This document shows positions 56,669 to 64,000 of a stretch of DNA of 64,000 nt, in pieces. The stretch comes from Streptomyces chrestomyceticus JCM 4735 (GTDB lineage: Bacteria; Actinomycetota; Actinomycetes; Streptomycetales; Streptomycetaceae), in assembly GCF_003865135.1 (NCBI RefSeq), contig NZ_BHZC01000001.1, positions 6,572,001 through 6,636,000 of the forward strand. Reading direction: 5' to 3'. The position numbers and the translations under genes are program-made. Every line of letters begins with the position of its first letter. The first letter of the stretch is position 1. The notes below the pieces were generated by a model. It saw nothing but the letters and a program-made list of their open reading frames with translations, ran no database searches and had not been told where the DNA came from.

Positions 56669-58390
56669 CTATAACTTCCCCTTTCCCTGCCCCCTCGCCT
56701 CGTTCTGCCCCTTCCCCGCCTCCTGCTCCGAGCGCCCCGCCACCTGCTCGTCCCACGCGCAGACCAGCCGCGCGCCACCGCCCCGCTCGCACTGCGCCTG
56801 GTCCAGCCGCAGCCGTGCGGTGCGCCCGTTCAGCGCCAGGGTCATCAACTGGTTGCCGAACCACGGGCCGCCCGTGCGGCGCCAGTTGATCGACGGCCGC
56901 TCCAGCCGGGCGTGCCGGGCCAGCGCGTGGCCCAGCCGGCGGCCGAGCCGGCTCCAGCCGAAGCGGAAGCCGGCCCGCATGGTGGCGGGAATGCTGTTGT
57001 GCACGGGTGAACAGGTCAGTTGGAGGACGCGCGCGGCGGGTGCGGGGCGGTCGCGCCAGTGCGGCTCGGCCACGTACGCGTGATGCACGTCGCCGGACAG
57101 CACGCACACCGTCGCCGGTGCCGCGTCGCCCGAACCGGCCTCGGCGAGCAGGTCGGTGAGCGCGGCGAAGGACTCCGGGAACGCCGCCCAGTGCTCCAGG
57201 TCGGCCCGCTGCCGCAGCGACTCGCTCCGGCGCGCCCAGCGCGCGCCGCGCGCCCCGGCGCACAGGGCGGCGTTCCAGCCCTCCGCGTCGTGGATCAGGT
57301 TCGGCAGGAGCCAGGGCAGCGAGCTGCCGATGAGCAGGTGGTCGTACGCGCCGTGGTCGGCCAGCACCTGTTCGCGCAGCCACTCCGCCTCGGCGGGGTC
57401 GAGCATCGCCCGCCGCCCCTCGTCCAGGACGCGGGTGGCGCGGGTGTCGACCATGACCAGCCGTACGCGGCCGAAGTCGCGGCGGTAGCTCCAGCGCGCG
57501 CAGCCCGGGTCGGCGTCGGCCGCCGAGACGAACTCCCGCACCAGGGCGGTGCCGTCCGGCAGCGCGCGCACCCGGGCGTACAGCTCGTCCTTCTCCAGCT
57601 CGGCGGGGGAGAGGTTGCCCAGGTGCTGATACACCCAGTACGACATCAGGCCGCCCAGCACCCGCTCCCGCCACCAGGAGGCCGCGCGCATCCGGGTCTG
57701 CCAGGCGGCGGAGGTGTTCCAATCGTCGATCACGTCATGATCGTCGAAGATCATGCAGCTCGGGACGGTGGACAGCAGCCAGCGCACCTCCGGGTCGAGC
57801 CAGGACTCGGCATAGAGGTGGGTGTACTCCTCGTAGTCCGCGACCTGCCGCCAGGGCGGTTCGGAGGTGTCGCGGCGGGTGGCGAACAACTGGGCGGTCG
57901 CGTCCGAGGTCTGGTCGGCGTACACCTGGTCGCCCAGCAGGAGCAGGACGTCCGGGCGCGGGCGCGCGGGGTCGGCGGCGAGCGCGGCGGCGAGGGTGTC
58001 CAGGGCGTCCGGGCCCACCGGGTCGTGCGCGTCGGCGGGCGGCGCGGCCCAGCGGCAGGAGCCGAACGCGACCCGCAGGTGCTGGTCCGCCGGGTCGCCG
58101 CCCGGGGCCGCCGGAGTGCGGATCGTGCTCTCCGGGAAGCGGCTGCCGGGCTGCGGCCAGACCTGTTCGCCGTCGAGCAGGACCCGGTACGGGGTCTCGC
58201 CGGCCGGTGTCAGTCCGGCGACGGGCACCAGCGCGTAGTGGTGCCCGGCCACCTGCCACGTGCGTTCGGCGCCGCCGGCGCCGTTCTCGCAGCGGACGTG
58301 CACCTCGCAGGGCCGGTCGGTCTCGACCCACACCGTCGCGCTGATCTCGTCCACGTACCGCAGCAGCGGCCCCAGGAGCAGCCCGGCCAT
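56669..58390 (-). CDS. PhoD-like alkaline phosphatase/phosphodiesterase
   Basis: 573 residues. N-terminal Fn3-like domain (residues 5-90: LRYVDEISATVWVETDRP). Metallophosphatase core: LLLLGDQVYADQT (GDxxY), FDDHDVIDDWN, LSGDVHHAYVAE (GDxH). All residues expected for the Fe/Ca-binding PhoD active site are visible. No signal peptide is evident, so it may be cytoplasmic, unlike secreted Tat-type PhoD. Confidence 0.92.
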   Translation of the reverse strand: MAGLLLGPLLRYVDEISATVWVETDRPCEVHVRCENGAGGAERTWQVAGHHYALVPVAGLTPAGETPYRVLLDGEQVWPQPGSRFPESTIRTPAAPGGDPADQHLRVAFGSCRWAAPPADAHDPVGPDALDTLAAALAADPARPRPDVLLLLGDQVYADQTSDATAQLFATRRDTSEPPWRQVADYEEYTHLYAESWLDPEVRWLLSTVPSCMIFDDHDVIDDWNTSAAWQTRMRAASWWRERVLGGLMSYWVYQHLGNLSPAELEKDELYARVRALPDGTALVREFVSAADADPGCARWSYRRDFGRVRLVMVDTRATRVLDEGRRAMLDPAEAEWLREQVLADHGAYDHLLIGSSLPWLLPNLIHDAEGWNAALCAGARGARWARRSESLRQRADLEHWAAFPESFAALTDLLAEAGSGDAAPATVCVLSGDVHHAYVAEPHWRDRPAPAARVLQLTCSPVHNSIPATMRAGFRFGWSRLGRRLGHALARHARLERPSINWRRTGGPWFGNQLMTLALNGRTARLRLDQAQCERGGGARLVCAWDEQVAGRSEQEAGKGQNEARGQGKGKL

Positions 58391-58465
58391 CGGCGATCCT
58401 CCCCTCGTACGGGCCGGTGCCCGTACGTATGTGCTCAGAGGATAGGAGCCGGTCGCGGGGCGACG

Positions 58466-58506
58466 GGACGGCTCCGGCCTCCTCGCGGGGAAAGACGGAG
58501 CCGTCC
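58466..58506 (-). terminator. Hairpin downstream of the secreted HNH gene
   Basis: GGACGGCTCCG pairs with CGGAGCCGTCC around a 19-base loop, about 95 bases after the HNH stop on the minus strand. The loop is large, so confidence is moderate. Confidence 0.5.
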
Positions 58507-58601
58507 GGCCGCACGGTTGCGTCAGCCGGTCACCGGGTCCGGCGCCGGGCAGGCGTGGCAGCAGGAGTAACCATTCAGCAGCGGCCGCCCGGAGGCGGTG
58601 T

Positions 58602-59246
58602 TCAGCAGCGGTCCAGGATCTTCTTCAGCGCCGCCTTCTCGGCCGCGTCGGCCGTCAGCCCGTACACGTGTTTCACCGACACCCACATCCGGGCGTACAT
58701 GCAGTGGTACGAGGTCTTCGGCGGCAGCCACTTGGCCGGGTCCTTGTCGCCCTTCTCCTGGTTCACGTTGTCGGTGACGGCGATCAACTGCGAGTGGGTG
58801 AGGTCGTTGGCCAGTTCCTTGCGGCGCTCGGTGGTCCACTTCGAGGCGCCGGACTTCCACGCCTCCGACAGCGGGACGACGTGGTCGATGTCCACGTCGG
58901 ACGCCTTGTTCCACACGCCGTCGTCGTAGGCCGACTTCCAGGTGCCGCTGGTCGCGGCGCACTTGCCGTCGGTCTGCACGTTCTCGCCGTCCCGCTTGAG
59001 CACCACCTCGCGCGTGTTGCAGTTCTTGCCCTGGTCGGACCAGTGCGGGAACTTGTCGCGGCTGTAGCCGTCCTGCGAGCCCTGAGGTGCCTCCGTGAGC
59101 TGGGCGAGGTACGCACGGGCCGTGGCGGCGTCCGGCGGGGTGGGCGGTGCGGCCTGGGCGCTCTGGGTGCCGAGCACGAGTGTGCAGGCGAGGGCGGCGG
59201 CGGAGCCGGCGGCGACCGATACGCGACGCGCGTAGACCTTGGGCAT
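58602..59246 (-). CDS. Secreted HNH endonuclease (DUF1524/GmrSD-C-like)
   Basis: 214 residues from ATG 59246. Signal peptide with ALACTLVLGTQSAQA cleavage site around residue 32. Catalytic block DIDHVVPLSEAWKSGA near residue 118, then NDLTHSQLIAVTDNVNQEKG and WLPPKTSYHCMYA. Cysteines at residues 76, 95, 182 and the C-terminus suggest disulfides. Probably an extracellular nuclease for nutrient scavenging or competition. Confidence 0.88.
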   Translation of the reverse strand: MPKVYARRVSVAAGSAAALACTLVLGTQSAQAAPPTPPDAATARAYLAQLTEAPQGSQDGYSRDKFPHWSDQGKNCNTREVVLKRDGENVQTDGKCAATSGTWKSAYDDGVWNKASDVDIDHVVPLSEAWKSGASKWTTERRKELANDLTHSQLIAVTDNVNQEKGDKDPAKWLPPKTSYHCMYARMWVSVKHVYGLTADAAEKAALKKILDRC

Positions 59247-59499
59247 CGTAACTCCCTGTCGGTGGGGGGAAGTTGAGGTGCGGGACGGAGCTCATGGTGG
59301 CGTCGTGGGGTTACCGCCGGGCGGGCTCCAGGTAACAGAGTGACGACATGCCCACGTCAGTTCAAGGGGTTGACGTGACGTCACCCGCCCCCGGCGCTCC
59401 GGAATGTGGCGCGCGCGGGCGCGTGCGCCCCTTCCGGAGTGCCGGCCTCCGCCGTGGCGTACCCGGCGCGCCCTTCCGCCGCCGCCCTACAGTGAGCGC

Positions 59500-60258
59500 G
59501 TGCTGCTGCCGGTCAATGCCACCCTCGGGATCGCTCTCGCCGTCCTGCTGGCCGCCGCCGTGGCCGCCGCCGCCCTCGCCCGCCTCGGCCACGCGCGGGC
59601 CGTCGCCCTCGCGGGCCTGCGCGCCGCCCTCCAGCTCGCCGCCGTCTCGTACCTCATCGGCTGGGTCGTCCGGTCCGTGCCCTGGCTGCTCTGCTTCCTC
59701 GTGCTGATGTTCACGGTCGCCGTACGGACCGCGGGCCGCCGCCTCACCCCGAACCGCACCTGGTGGTGGGCCGCGGCGCCCCTCGCCGCCGGGGTCGTGC
59801 CGGTCGTCGGCGCCCTGGTGCTCACCGGCCTGGTGCCGCCGCGCGGCATCACCCTCATTCCCGTCGCGGGCATCCTCATCGGCGGCGCCCTCACCGCCAC
59901 CGTCCTCGGCGGGCGGCGGGCCCTGGACGAGCTGGAGACGCGGCACGGGGAGGTGGAGGCGGGGCTGGCGCTGGGCCTGCTCGACCGGGAGGCCCGGATG
60001 GAGGTCGCCCGTCCGGCCGCGTCCGACGCGCTGCTGCCGGGCCTGGACCAGACCCGCACCGTGGGACTCGTCACGCTCCCCGGGGCCTTCGTCGGCATGC
60101 TGCTCGGCGGCGCGTCACCCGTTCAGGCGGGCGCCGTGCAACTGTTCGTCCTGGTGGCGCTGCTCGCCGTCCAGACGGCGGCGGTGGCGGTGGTGCTGGA
60201 GCTGGTGGCCCGCGGGCGGCTGCACCGCGTACCCTTGGGCGCAGCAGAAGGGGAGTAG
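59500..60258 (+). CDS. FetB-like ABC transporter permease (UPF0014)
   Basis: 252 residues from GTG 59500. Seven membrane helices. Family signature VALAGLRAALQLAAVSYLIG near residues 30-50 and GLVTLPGAFVGMLLGGASPV near 190. FetAB exports iron in E. coli. The ATPase partner is not adjacent here. The gene directly precedes the Mn2+ riboswitch and exporter, so metal efflux is a shared theme. Confidence 0.85.
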   Translation: MLLPVNATLGIALAVLLAAAVAAAALARLGHARAVALAGLRAALQLAAVSYLIGWVVRSVPWLLCFLVLMFTVAVRTAGRRLTPNRTWWWAAAPLAAGVVPVVGALVLTGLVPPRGITLIPVAGILIGGALTATVLGGRRALDELETRHGEVEAGLALGLLDREARMEVARPAASDALLPGLDQTRTVGLVTLPGAFVGMLLGGASPVQAGAVQLFVLVALLAVQTAAVAVVLELVARGRLHRVPLGAAEGE

Positions 60259-60400
60259 CTCTTCGCCGGACCGTCGACATACTGCCCGCCCGTCGGCCGC
60301 CACCGCCCAGGTGACAGGCCGCCCGCGGTGGGCCGGCGCCCGGAGCGTGGCAGGAGACCGGTGTCCTTGCCGCGCCAGCGAGACCTTCGGCCGCAGTGTT
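60245..60400 (+). promoter_or_regulatory. yybP-ykoY (Mn2+) riboswitch
   Basis: Starts with AGGGGAGTAGCTC just inside the upstream gene's end, includes GTCGACATACTG, and closes with AGCGAGACCTTCGG, the conserved yybP-ykoY core. A TTGCGCA/TGCGCAA hairpin (60401-60424) follows as a likely expression platform. The riboswitch senses Mn2+ and, in known cases, switches on MntP or GDT1-type exporters. Confidence 0.82.
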
Positions 60401-60498
60401 TGCGCAGACGCACGTGTGCGCAAGAGACGCTGCCGTGCCGAAGCGACCCCTTTTCCGGGCCCCTCGGTGCGGCCCGACCGATCGAGGTAAGACACCCC

Positions 60499-61080
60499 GT
60501 GTTCAGTTTCACCGTCGCCGCCGTCGTCTTCGGCGTCGTTTTCCTGGCCGAGCTGCCGGACAAGACCGCCCTCGCCGGGCTGATGCTCGGCACCCGCTAC
60601 CGCGCTTCGTACGTGTTCGCCGGCGTCGCCGCGGCCTTCGCCGTGCACGTCGCGCTCGCCATCGCCGCGGGCAGCGTGCTGTCGCTGCTCCCGCACCGCC
60701 TCGTGCAGGCGGTCGTCGGCGTGCTCTTCCTCGCGGGCGCGGCCGTGCTGCTCTTCAAGAAGGACGAGGACGAGGAAGAGGTCAAGAAGCCCGCCGACCA
60801 GAGCTTCTGGAAGGTCTCCGGGGCGGGCTTCATGATGATCCTGGTCGCCGAGTTCGGCGATCTGACCCAGATCATGACCGCGAACCTCGCCGCCCGCTAC
60901 GACGACCCGGTCTCGGTGGGCGTCGGCGCGGTGCTGGCCCTGTGGGCGGTGGCGGGCCTGGGCATCCTCGGCGGCCGCACGCTCATGAAGTACGTACCGC
61001 TCAAGCTGATCACGAAGGTGGCGGCGGCGGTGATGGTGCTGCTGGCCGGGTTCAGCCTGTATGAGGCGATCGTGGGCTGA
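60499..61080 (+). CDS. GDT1/TMEM165-family (UPF0016) cation exporter
   Basis: 193 residues from GTG 60499 (GAGGTAAG upstream). Six membrane helices in two repeats. Each repeat has the E-x-G/P-D-K/R-T-S/T signature: FLAELPDKTALAGLML and LVAEFGDLTQIMTANL. The central acidic loop (KKDEDEEEVKKP) separates them. With the Mn2+ riboswitch, this is a manganese exporter. Confidence 0.92.
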   Translation: MFSFTVAAVVFGVVFLAELPDKTALAGLMLGTRYRASYVFAGVAAAFAVHVALAIAAGSVLSLLPHRLVQAVVGVLFLAGAAVLLFKKDEDEEEVKKPADQSFWKVSGAGFMMILVAEFGDLTQIMTANLAARYDDPVSVGVGAVLALWAVAGLGILGGRTLMKYVPLKLITKVAAAVMVLLAGFSLYEAIVG

Positions 61081-61090
61081 GTACGGGTGC

Positions 61091-61122
61091 GGGGCGGGGA
61101 CGCCTGCTGGGGTCCCCGCCCC
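61091..61122. terminator. Terminator between convergent exporter and HAD genes
   Basis: GGGGCGGGGAC pairs with GTCCCCGCCCC. It lies 10 bases after the exporter stop and 17 bases before the HAD stop on the other strand. Confidence 0.8.
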
Positions 61123-61138
61123 GTCGGTCCTCGATGTA

Positions 61139-61801
61139 TCAGCCCTCGATGTGCAGCGCGATCGACCCGTCCGCGAGCGCCTCGACCCGGATCTGCTCCA
61201 GGTCGCGTACGTGGACGTCGGGTCCGAAGGCCGCGGCCCGCTCGCCGACGCCGACCACCCGCATCCCGGCCGCGCGCCCGGCCGCGATACCGGCCTCGGA
61301 GTCCTCGAAGACCACGCAGTCCTCGGGCGCGTACCCCAGCTCGGCCGCGCCCTTGAGGAAGCCCTCGGGGTCCGGCTTGCTGGCGCTGACCGACTCGGCG
61401 GTGATCCGTACGTCCGGCATCGGCAGCCCGGCCGCGCCCATGCGGGCGTCGGACAGGGCGACGTCGGCGGAGGTCACCAGGGCGTGCGGGAGCCGGGCGA
61501 GGGCGGCCATGAAGGCGGGCGCGCCGGGCACCGGGACGACGCCGTCCACGTCGGCGGTCTCCTGCGCCAGCATCCGCCGGTTGTCCTCGTGGTTGAGTTC
61601 CATCGGGCGGTCGGGGAGCAGGGCGGCCATCGTGGCCCAGCCCTGCCGGCCGTGCACCACCTTGAGCACCTCGTCCGCGTCGAGCCCCTGCTCGGCGGCC
61701 CAGCGGCGCCAGCAGCGCTCGACCACGGCCTCGGAGTTCACGATCGTGCTGTCCATGTCCAGCAGCAGGGCGCGGGCTGTGAGCGGGGTGGTTGCCGGCA
61801 T
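61139..61801 (-). CDS. HAD-family sugar-phosphate-type phosphatase
   Basis: 220 residues from ATG 61801. HAD motifs: LLLDMDSTIVNSE (nucleophile Asp), TSADVALSDARM (Ser/Thr), ASKPDPEGFLKGA (Lys) and VVFEDSEAGIAAG (acidic pair). DMDST replaces the more usual DxDGT, which is permitted. Similar to phosphoglycolate or sugar-phosphate phosphatases. Confidence 0.9.
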   Translation of the reverse strand: MPATTPLTARALLLDMDSTIVNSEAVVERCWRRWAAEQGLDADEVLKVVHGRQGWATMAALLPDRPMELNHEDNRRMLAQETADVDGVVPVPGAPAFMAALARLPHALVTSADVALSDARMGAAGLPMPDVRITAESVSASKPDPEGFLKGAAELGYAPEDCVVFEDSEAGIAAGRAAGMRVVGVGERAAAFGPDVHVRDLEQIRVEALADGSIALHIEG

Positions 61802-61970
61802 CGGCGGGCTCCTGGGCGCTGAGGAAAGAGTCAAGCGGCTCCGCCCGCCGGTCAGGGAGTGCGGGCGGAACCACTTTGTTCCTACACGATACAAAGAGCC
61901 TCCGCGAGAGGCCAACCGCCCCCTCCTGCGGCCCGCGCGCACCGGCCCCGGACGCCCCGCGCGCCCCCGC

Positions 61971-63068
61971 TCACGGTTCGACCGTACGGGCCTCCAGCGA
62001 CCGCCGGGTCTGCACCCCGTAGACACCGGCCGGGTCCTGCCGCAGCCCGTGGAACCGCTGGAACGCGGCGACGGCTTCGCGTACGGCGACGTCGAAACGG
62101 CCGCTCTCCGGGCCCGGGTACACGGCCACCTGCTCCAGCCGCCGCTGCAGCTCCAGGACCTCCGGCCCGCTGGCCCCCTCCCGCAGCACCATCGGCCCGT
62201 CCGGCGGGCTGCTCGGCGCACGGCTCTCCGGGGCCCTGGTGATGCTGCCGGACGCCGTGGCCGTACTCGGGGCCGACGACGGGCCGGGGGCCGGGGACGA
62301 GGCACGGGACGGGCCGGCGGACGGCTCGGACCTGGTCACCTGCTGCGGCACCCGCGTGGGGACCGCGGGCGGCGGCGCGGCGCGGCGCCCCGGGCCGCCT
62401 CCTTCGGGGCTGCCGTCGCCGCTGCCCGAGGGGCGGGCCGCGCTGGGCATGTGCCGGTGGGTGTCGGGCAGCGCGCGGTCCTGGTCCGTGTCGGACAGCA
62501 GCGCGCCGCTGAGCAGCACCGCGCCCGCTGCCAGGCCTGCCGCGGAGACCGCCATGGCGGCCAGGGCCGCCTGCTTCCTACGGCGCCGGGAGACTTCGTG
62601 GGCGGGGGTGTCGGCGCCGGTGTCGGTTGCGGTGGAGGTGAGGTCATCGGCGCCGATGCGGGCCCGGGAGCCTGGGTGGGCACGGGTGTCGGCCGCGGCC
62701 TCGGCGTGGGTGCCGGTACGGGGGACGGCGCGGGCGTCGGCAGGTGAACCGGCGTGCGGACCGGCTTGTGTCTCCGTCCGCCCTCCGGAGCGCAGGCCCG
62801 CGCGCGACCCGGCGCGCGCCCCCGGCCGGGACCCGGCCGGCGGCACCGTACGGGAGCCGAAGCGTGGCGCGGGACGCGGGTCGGGGCGCATGGCGTCCGC
62901 CGTCGTGCCCGCCGCCGTCCCGGTGGCATCCGCCCCGTCCGGCAGCCGCACGTACGGGCGTACCCGCAGGGGATCGAAGTCCTCGGCGCCGGCCGCCTCG
63001 CACAGACACCTCGGCCGGCCGTCGTCACGCGTGGGTGCCGAGCAGTGCGGGCAGGACTGAGCCGTCAC
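61971..63068 (-). CDS. Membrane-anchored peptidoglycan-binding protein
   Basis: 365 residues from GTG 63068 with AGGAGG upstream. A zinc-ribbon-like CPHCSAPTRDDGRPRCLCE (residues 6-24) is followed by a long Arg/Thr/Ala-rich linker. One membrane helix (about 175-200) and a Pro/Ser-rich outer stretch follow, then the PG_binding_1 domain (LREGASGPEVLELQRRLEQV, RFDVAVREAVAAFQRFHGL). Cytoplasmic zinc ribbon plus outer wall-binding domain suggests a wall sensor. Confidence 0.85.
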   Translation of the reverse strand: MTAQSCPHCSAPTRDDGRPRCLCEAAGAEDFDPLRVRPYVRLPDGADATGTAAGTTADAMRPDPRPAPRFGSRTVPPAGSRPGARAGSRAGLRSGGRTETQAGPHAGSPADARAVPRTGTHAEAAADTRAHPGSRARIGADDLTSTATDTGADTPAHEVSRRRRKQAALAAMAVSAAGLAAGAVLLSGALLSDTDQDRALPDTHRHMPSAARPSGSGDGSPEGGGPGRRAAPPPAVPTRVPQQVTRSEPSAGPSRASSPAPGPSSAPSTATASGSITRAPESRAPSSPPDGPMVLREGASGPEVLELQRRLEQVAVYPGPESGRFDVAVREAVAAFQRFHGLRQDPAGVYGVQTRRSLEARTVEP

Positions 63069-63302
63069 GAGCGTTCCCCCTCCTGAACCTCTCGATCGGT
63101 CAGTGATTATCCCGGTCTGATCCCTTCCTGCACAGGGAGCCTCCTGGCACCGCCCGGCCGCACCCCGTTCAGCAGGCCGTATCCCGCCGAAACGATCAGG
63201 ATGGAGGGAAGCCCGGCCCCGTCCGTACGGTCCGCCCGCAGGCCCCGCCCGTACGCCCCGTCGTACGGCCGGCCCGCACGACCCGCACGAGGAGAGACAC
63301 TC

Positions 63303-64000
63303 ATGGCGCAGGACACCGGTGCCCCGGCCGTGCCCGGCGAGGGGCAGTCCCGGCGGACGGTCCTCGTCGCGATCGGCGCGCTGCTGCTCGGTCTGCTCAT
63401 CGCGGCACTCGACCAGACCATCGTCGCCACCGCGCTGCCCACCATCGTCAGCGACCTCGGCGGTCTGGACCACCTGTCCTGGGTGGTCACCGCGTACCTG
63501 CTGGCTTCGACCGCCGCGACCCCGCTGTGGGGCAAGCTCGGCGACCAGTACGGGCGCAAGCGGCTGTTCCAGACCGCCATCGTGATCTTCCTGATCGGGT
63601 CCGCGCTGTGCGGCATCGCGCAGGACATGCCGCAGCTCATCGCGTTCCGCGCCGTCCAGGGGCTGGGCGGCGGCGGGCTGATCGTGCTGTCGATGGCGAT
63701 CGTCGGCGACATCGTGCCGCCCCGCGACCGCGGCCGCTACCAGGGCCTGTTCGGCGCGGTCTTCGGCGCCACCAGCGTCCTCGGGCCGCTGCTCGGCGGC
63801 CTGTTCGTGGACCACCTGAGCTGGCGCTGGGTGTTCTACATCAACCTGCCCATCGGGATCGTCGCGCTGGCCGTGATCGCCGCGGTGCTGCACATCCCCG
63901 TCCGCCGCACCCCGCACCGCATCGACTACCTCGGCACCGTCCTGATCGCCGCGGTCGCCGCCTGCTTCGTCCTGATGACCTCGCTCGGCGGCGTCAGCTA
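63303..64000 (+). CDS. DHA2-type MFS drug exporter (partial, runs off right edge)
   Basis: Starts at ATG 63303 behind GAGGAGAGA; about 232 codons are visible. After a hydrophilic start comes the DHA2 motif pattern: LLIAALDQTIVATALPTIVSD in helix 1, GKLGDQYGRKRLF (MFS motif A) and the following helices with FRAVQGLGGGGLIVLSMAI and GLFGAVFGATSVLGPLLGG (motif C). The 14-helix form is likely, judging from the family. The substrate is unknown. Confidence 0.9.
   Translation, partial: MAQDTGAPAVPGEGQSRRTVLVAIGALLLGLLIAALDQTIVATALPTIVSDLGGLDHLSWVVTAYLLASTAATPLWGKLGDQYGRKRLFQTAIVIFLIGSALCGIAQDMPQLIAFRAVQGLGGGGLIVLSMAIVGDIVPPRDRGRYQGLFGAVFGATSVLGPLLGGLFVDHLSWRWVFYINLPIGIVALAVIAAVLHIPVRRTPHRIDYLGTVLIAAVAACFVLMTSLGGVS

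Overview
This is high-GC actinobacterial DNA, most likely Streptomyces or a close relative. It shows very GC-rich third codon positions, frequent GTG/TTG starts, WhiB proteins, MarR/GntR/ECF regulators and no introns. It divides into an integrated mobile element (1 to about 29,017, with its left end outside the window) and ordinary chromosome to its right.

Mobile element. The right boundary is clear. A tyrosine integrase (27,574-28,947) reads towards a 48-bp remnant of a tRNA-Val(UAC) 3' end (28,970-29,017), which is followed by a chromosomal terminator. The complete tRNA and the other attachment site must lie left of base 1. Two functional styles are present. Bases 1-6,890 resemble the transfer/regulation side of an actinobacterial integrative plasmid (AICE): a DUF2637-type membrane protein, small membrane proteins, a Pycsar-effector-like protein, a BldC/MerR-like HTH protein, and a divergent UTRA + GntR pair. 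Bases 9,000-27,300 resemble a phage early region read leftward: a repressor/excisionase-like fusion and a divergent XRE regulator, a DinD/KilAC-type antirepressor, about 15 small genes, a RecE/RecT-like pair, two WhiB proteins, a DNA-clamp-like protein and a replication initiator with an HNH insertion. That initiator gene carries a likely embedded origin (15,232-15,427). Nearly all genes overlap by 4 bases (ATGA/GTGA). No capsid, tail or terminase gene is visible. The cargo includes two possible toxin-antitoxin pairs and one isolated type I-E-like CRISPR repeat (10,324-10,351).

Chromosome, 29-45 kb. A DoxX protein and a VOC protein precede a cobalt/nickel permease under a cobalamin riboswitch, which is divergent from a FecBCD/BtuFCD-type ABC importer. 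Next comes a compact leftward biosynthetic operon: a glutamine-dependent amidotransferase of the asparagine-synthase type, a cytochrome P450 and a PvcA/DIT1-type isonitrile synthase. Together they predict an aromatic isonitrile carboxamide, possibly a hazimycin-like P450-coupled dimer. The P450 is frameshifted at a (CA)5 repeat. Beside it lies a copper module: a Met-rich membrane peptide, a CopA ATPase, a PCu(A)C-like protein, an ECF sigma factor, a zinc anti-sigma factor and a His/Met-rich membrane protein.

Chromosome, 45-64 kb. Mostly housekeeping and accessory genes: a MarR/hydrolase operon with its operator, two divergent membrane glycosyltransferases sharing a long inverted repeat, a P-loop kinase and methyltransferase operon, a universal stress protein, GNAT, DedA, a Cu/Zn-SOD-like secreted protein, a second DoxX, a PhoD phosphatase, a secreted HNH nuclease, a FetB-like permease, a GDT1-family exporter behind a yybP-ykoY (Mn2+) riboswitch, a HAD hydrolase, a peptidoglycan-binding protein and a truncated DHA2-family MFS exporter.

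Several reading-frame breaks occur at short G/C runs or simple repeats (5,165; 6,490; about 15,238; 37,897). They may be real mutations or residual sequencing indels.
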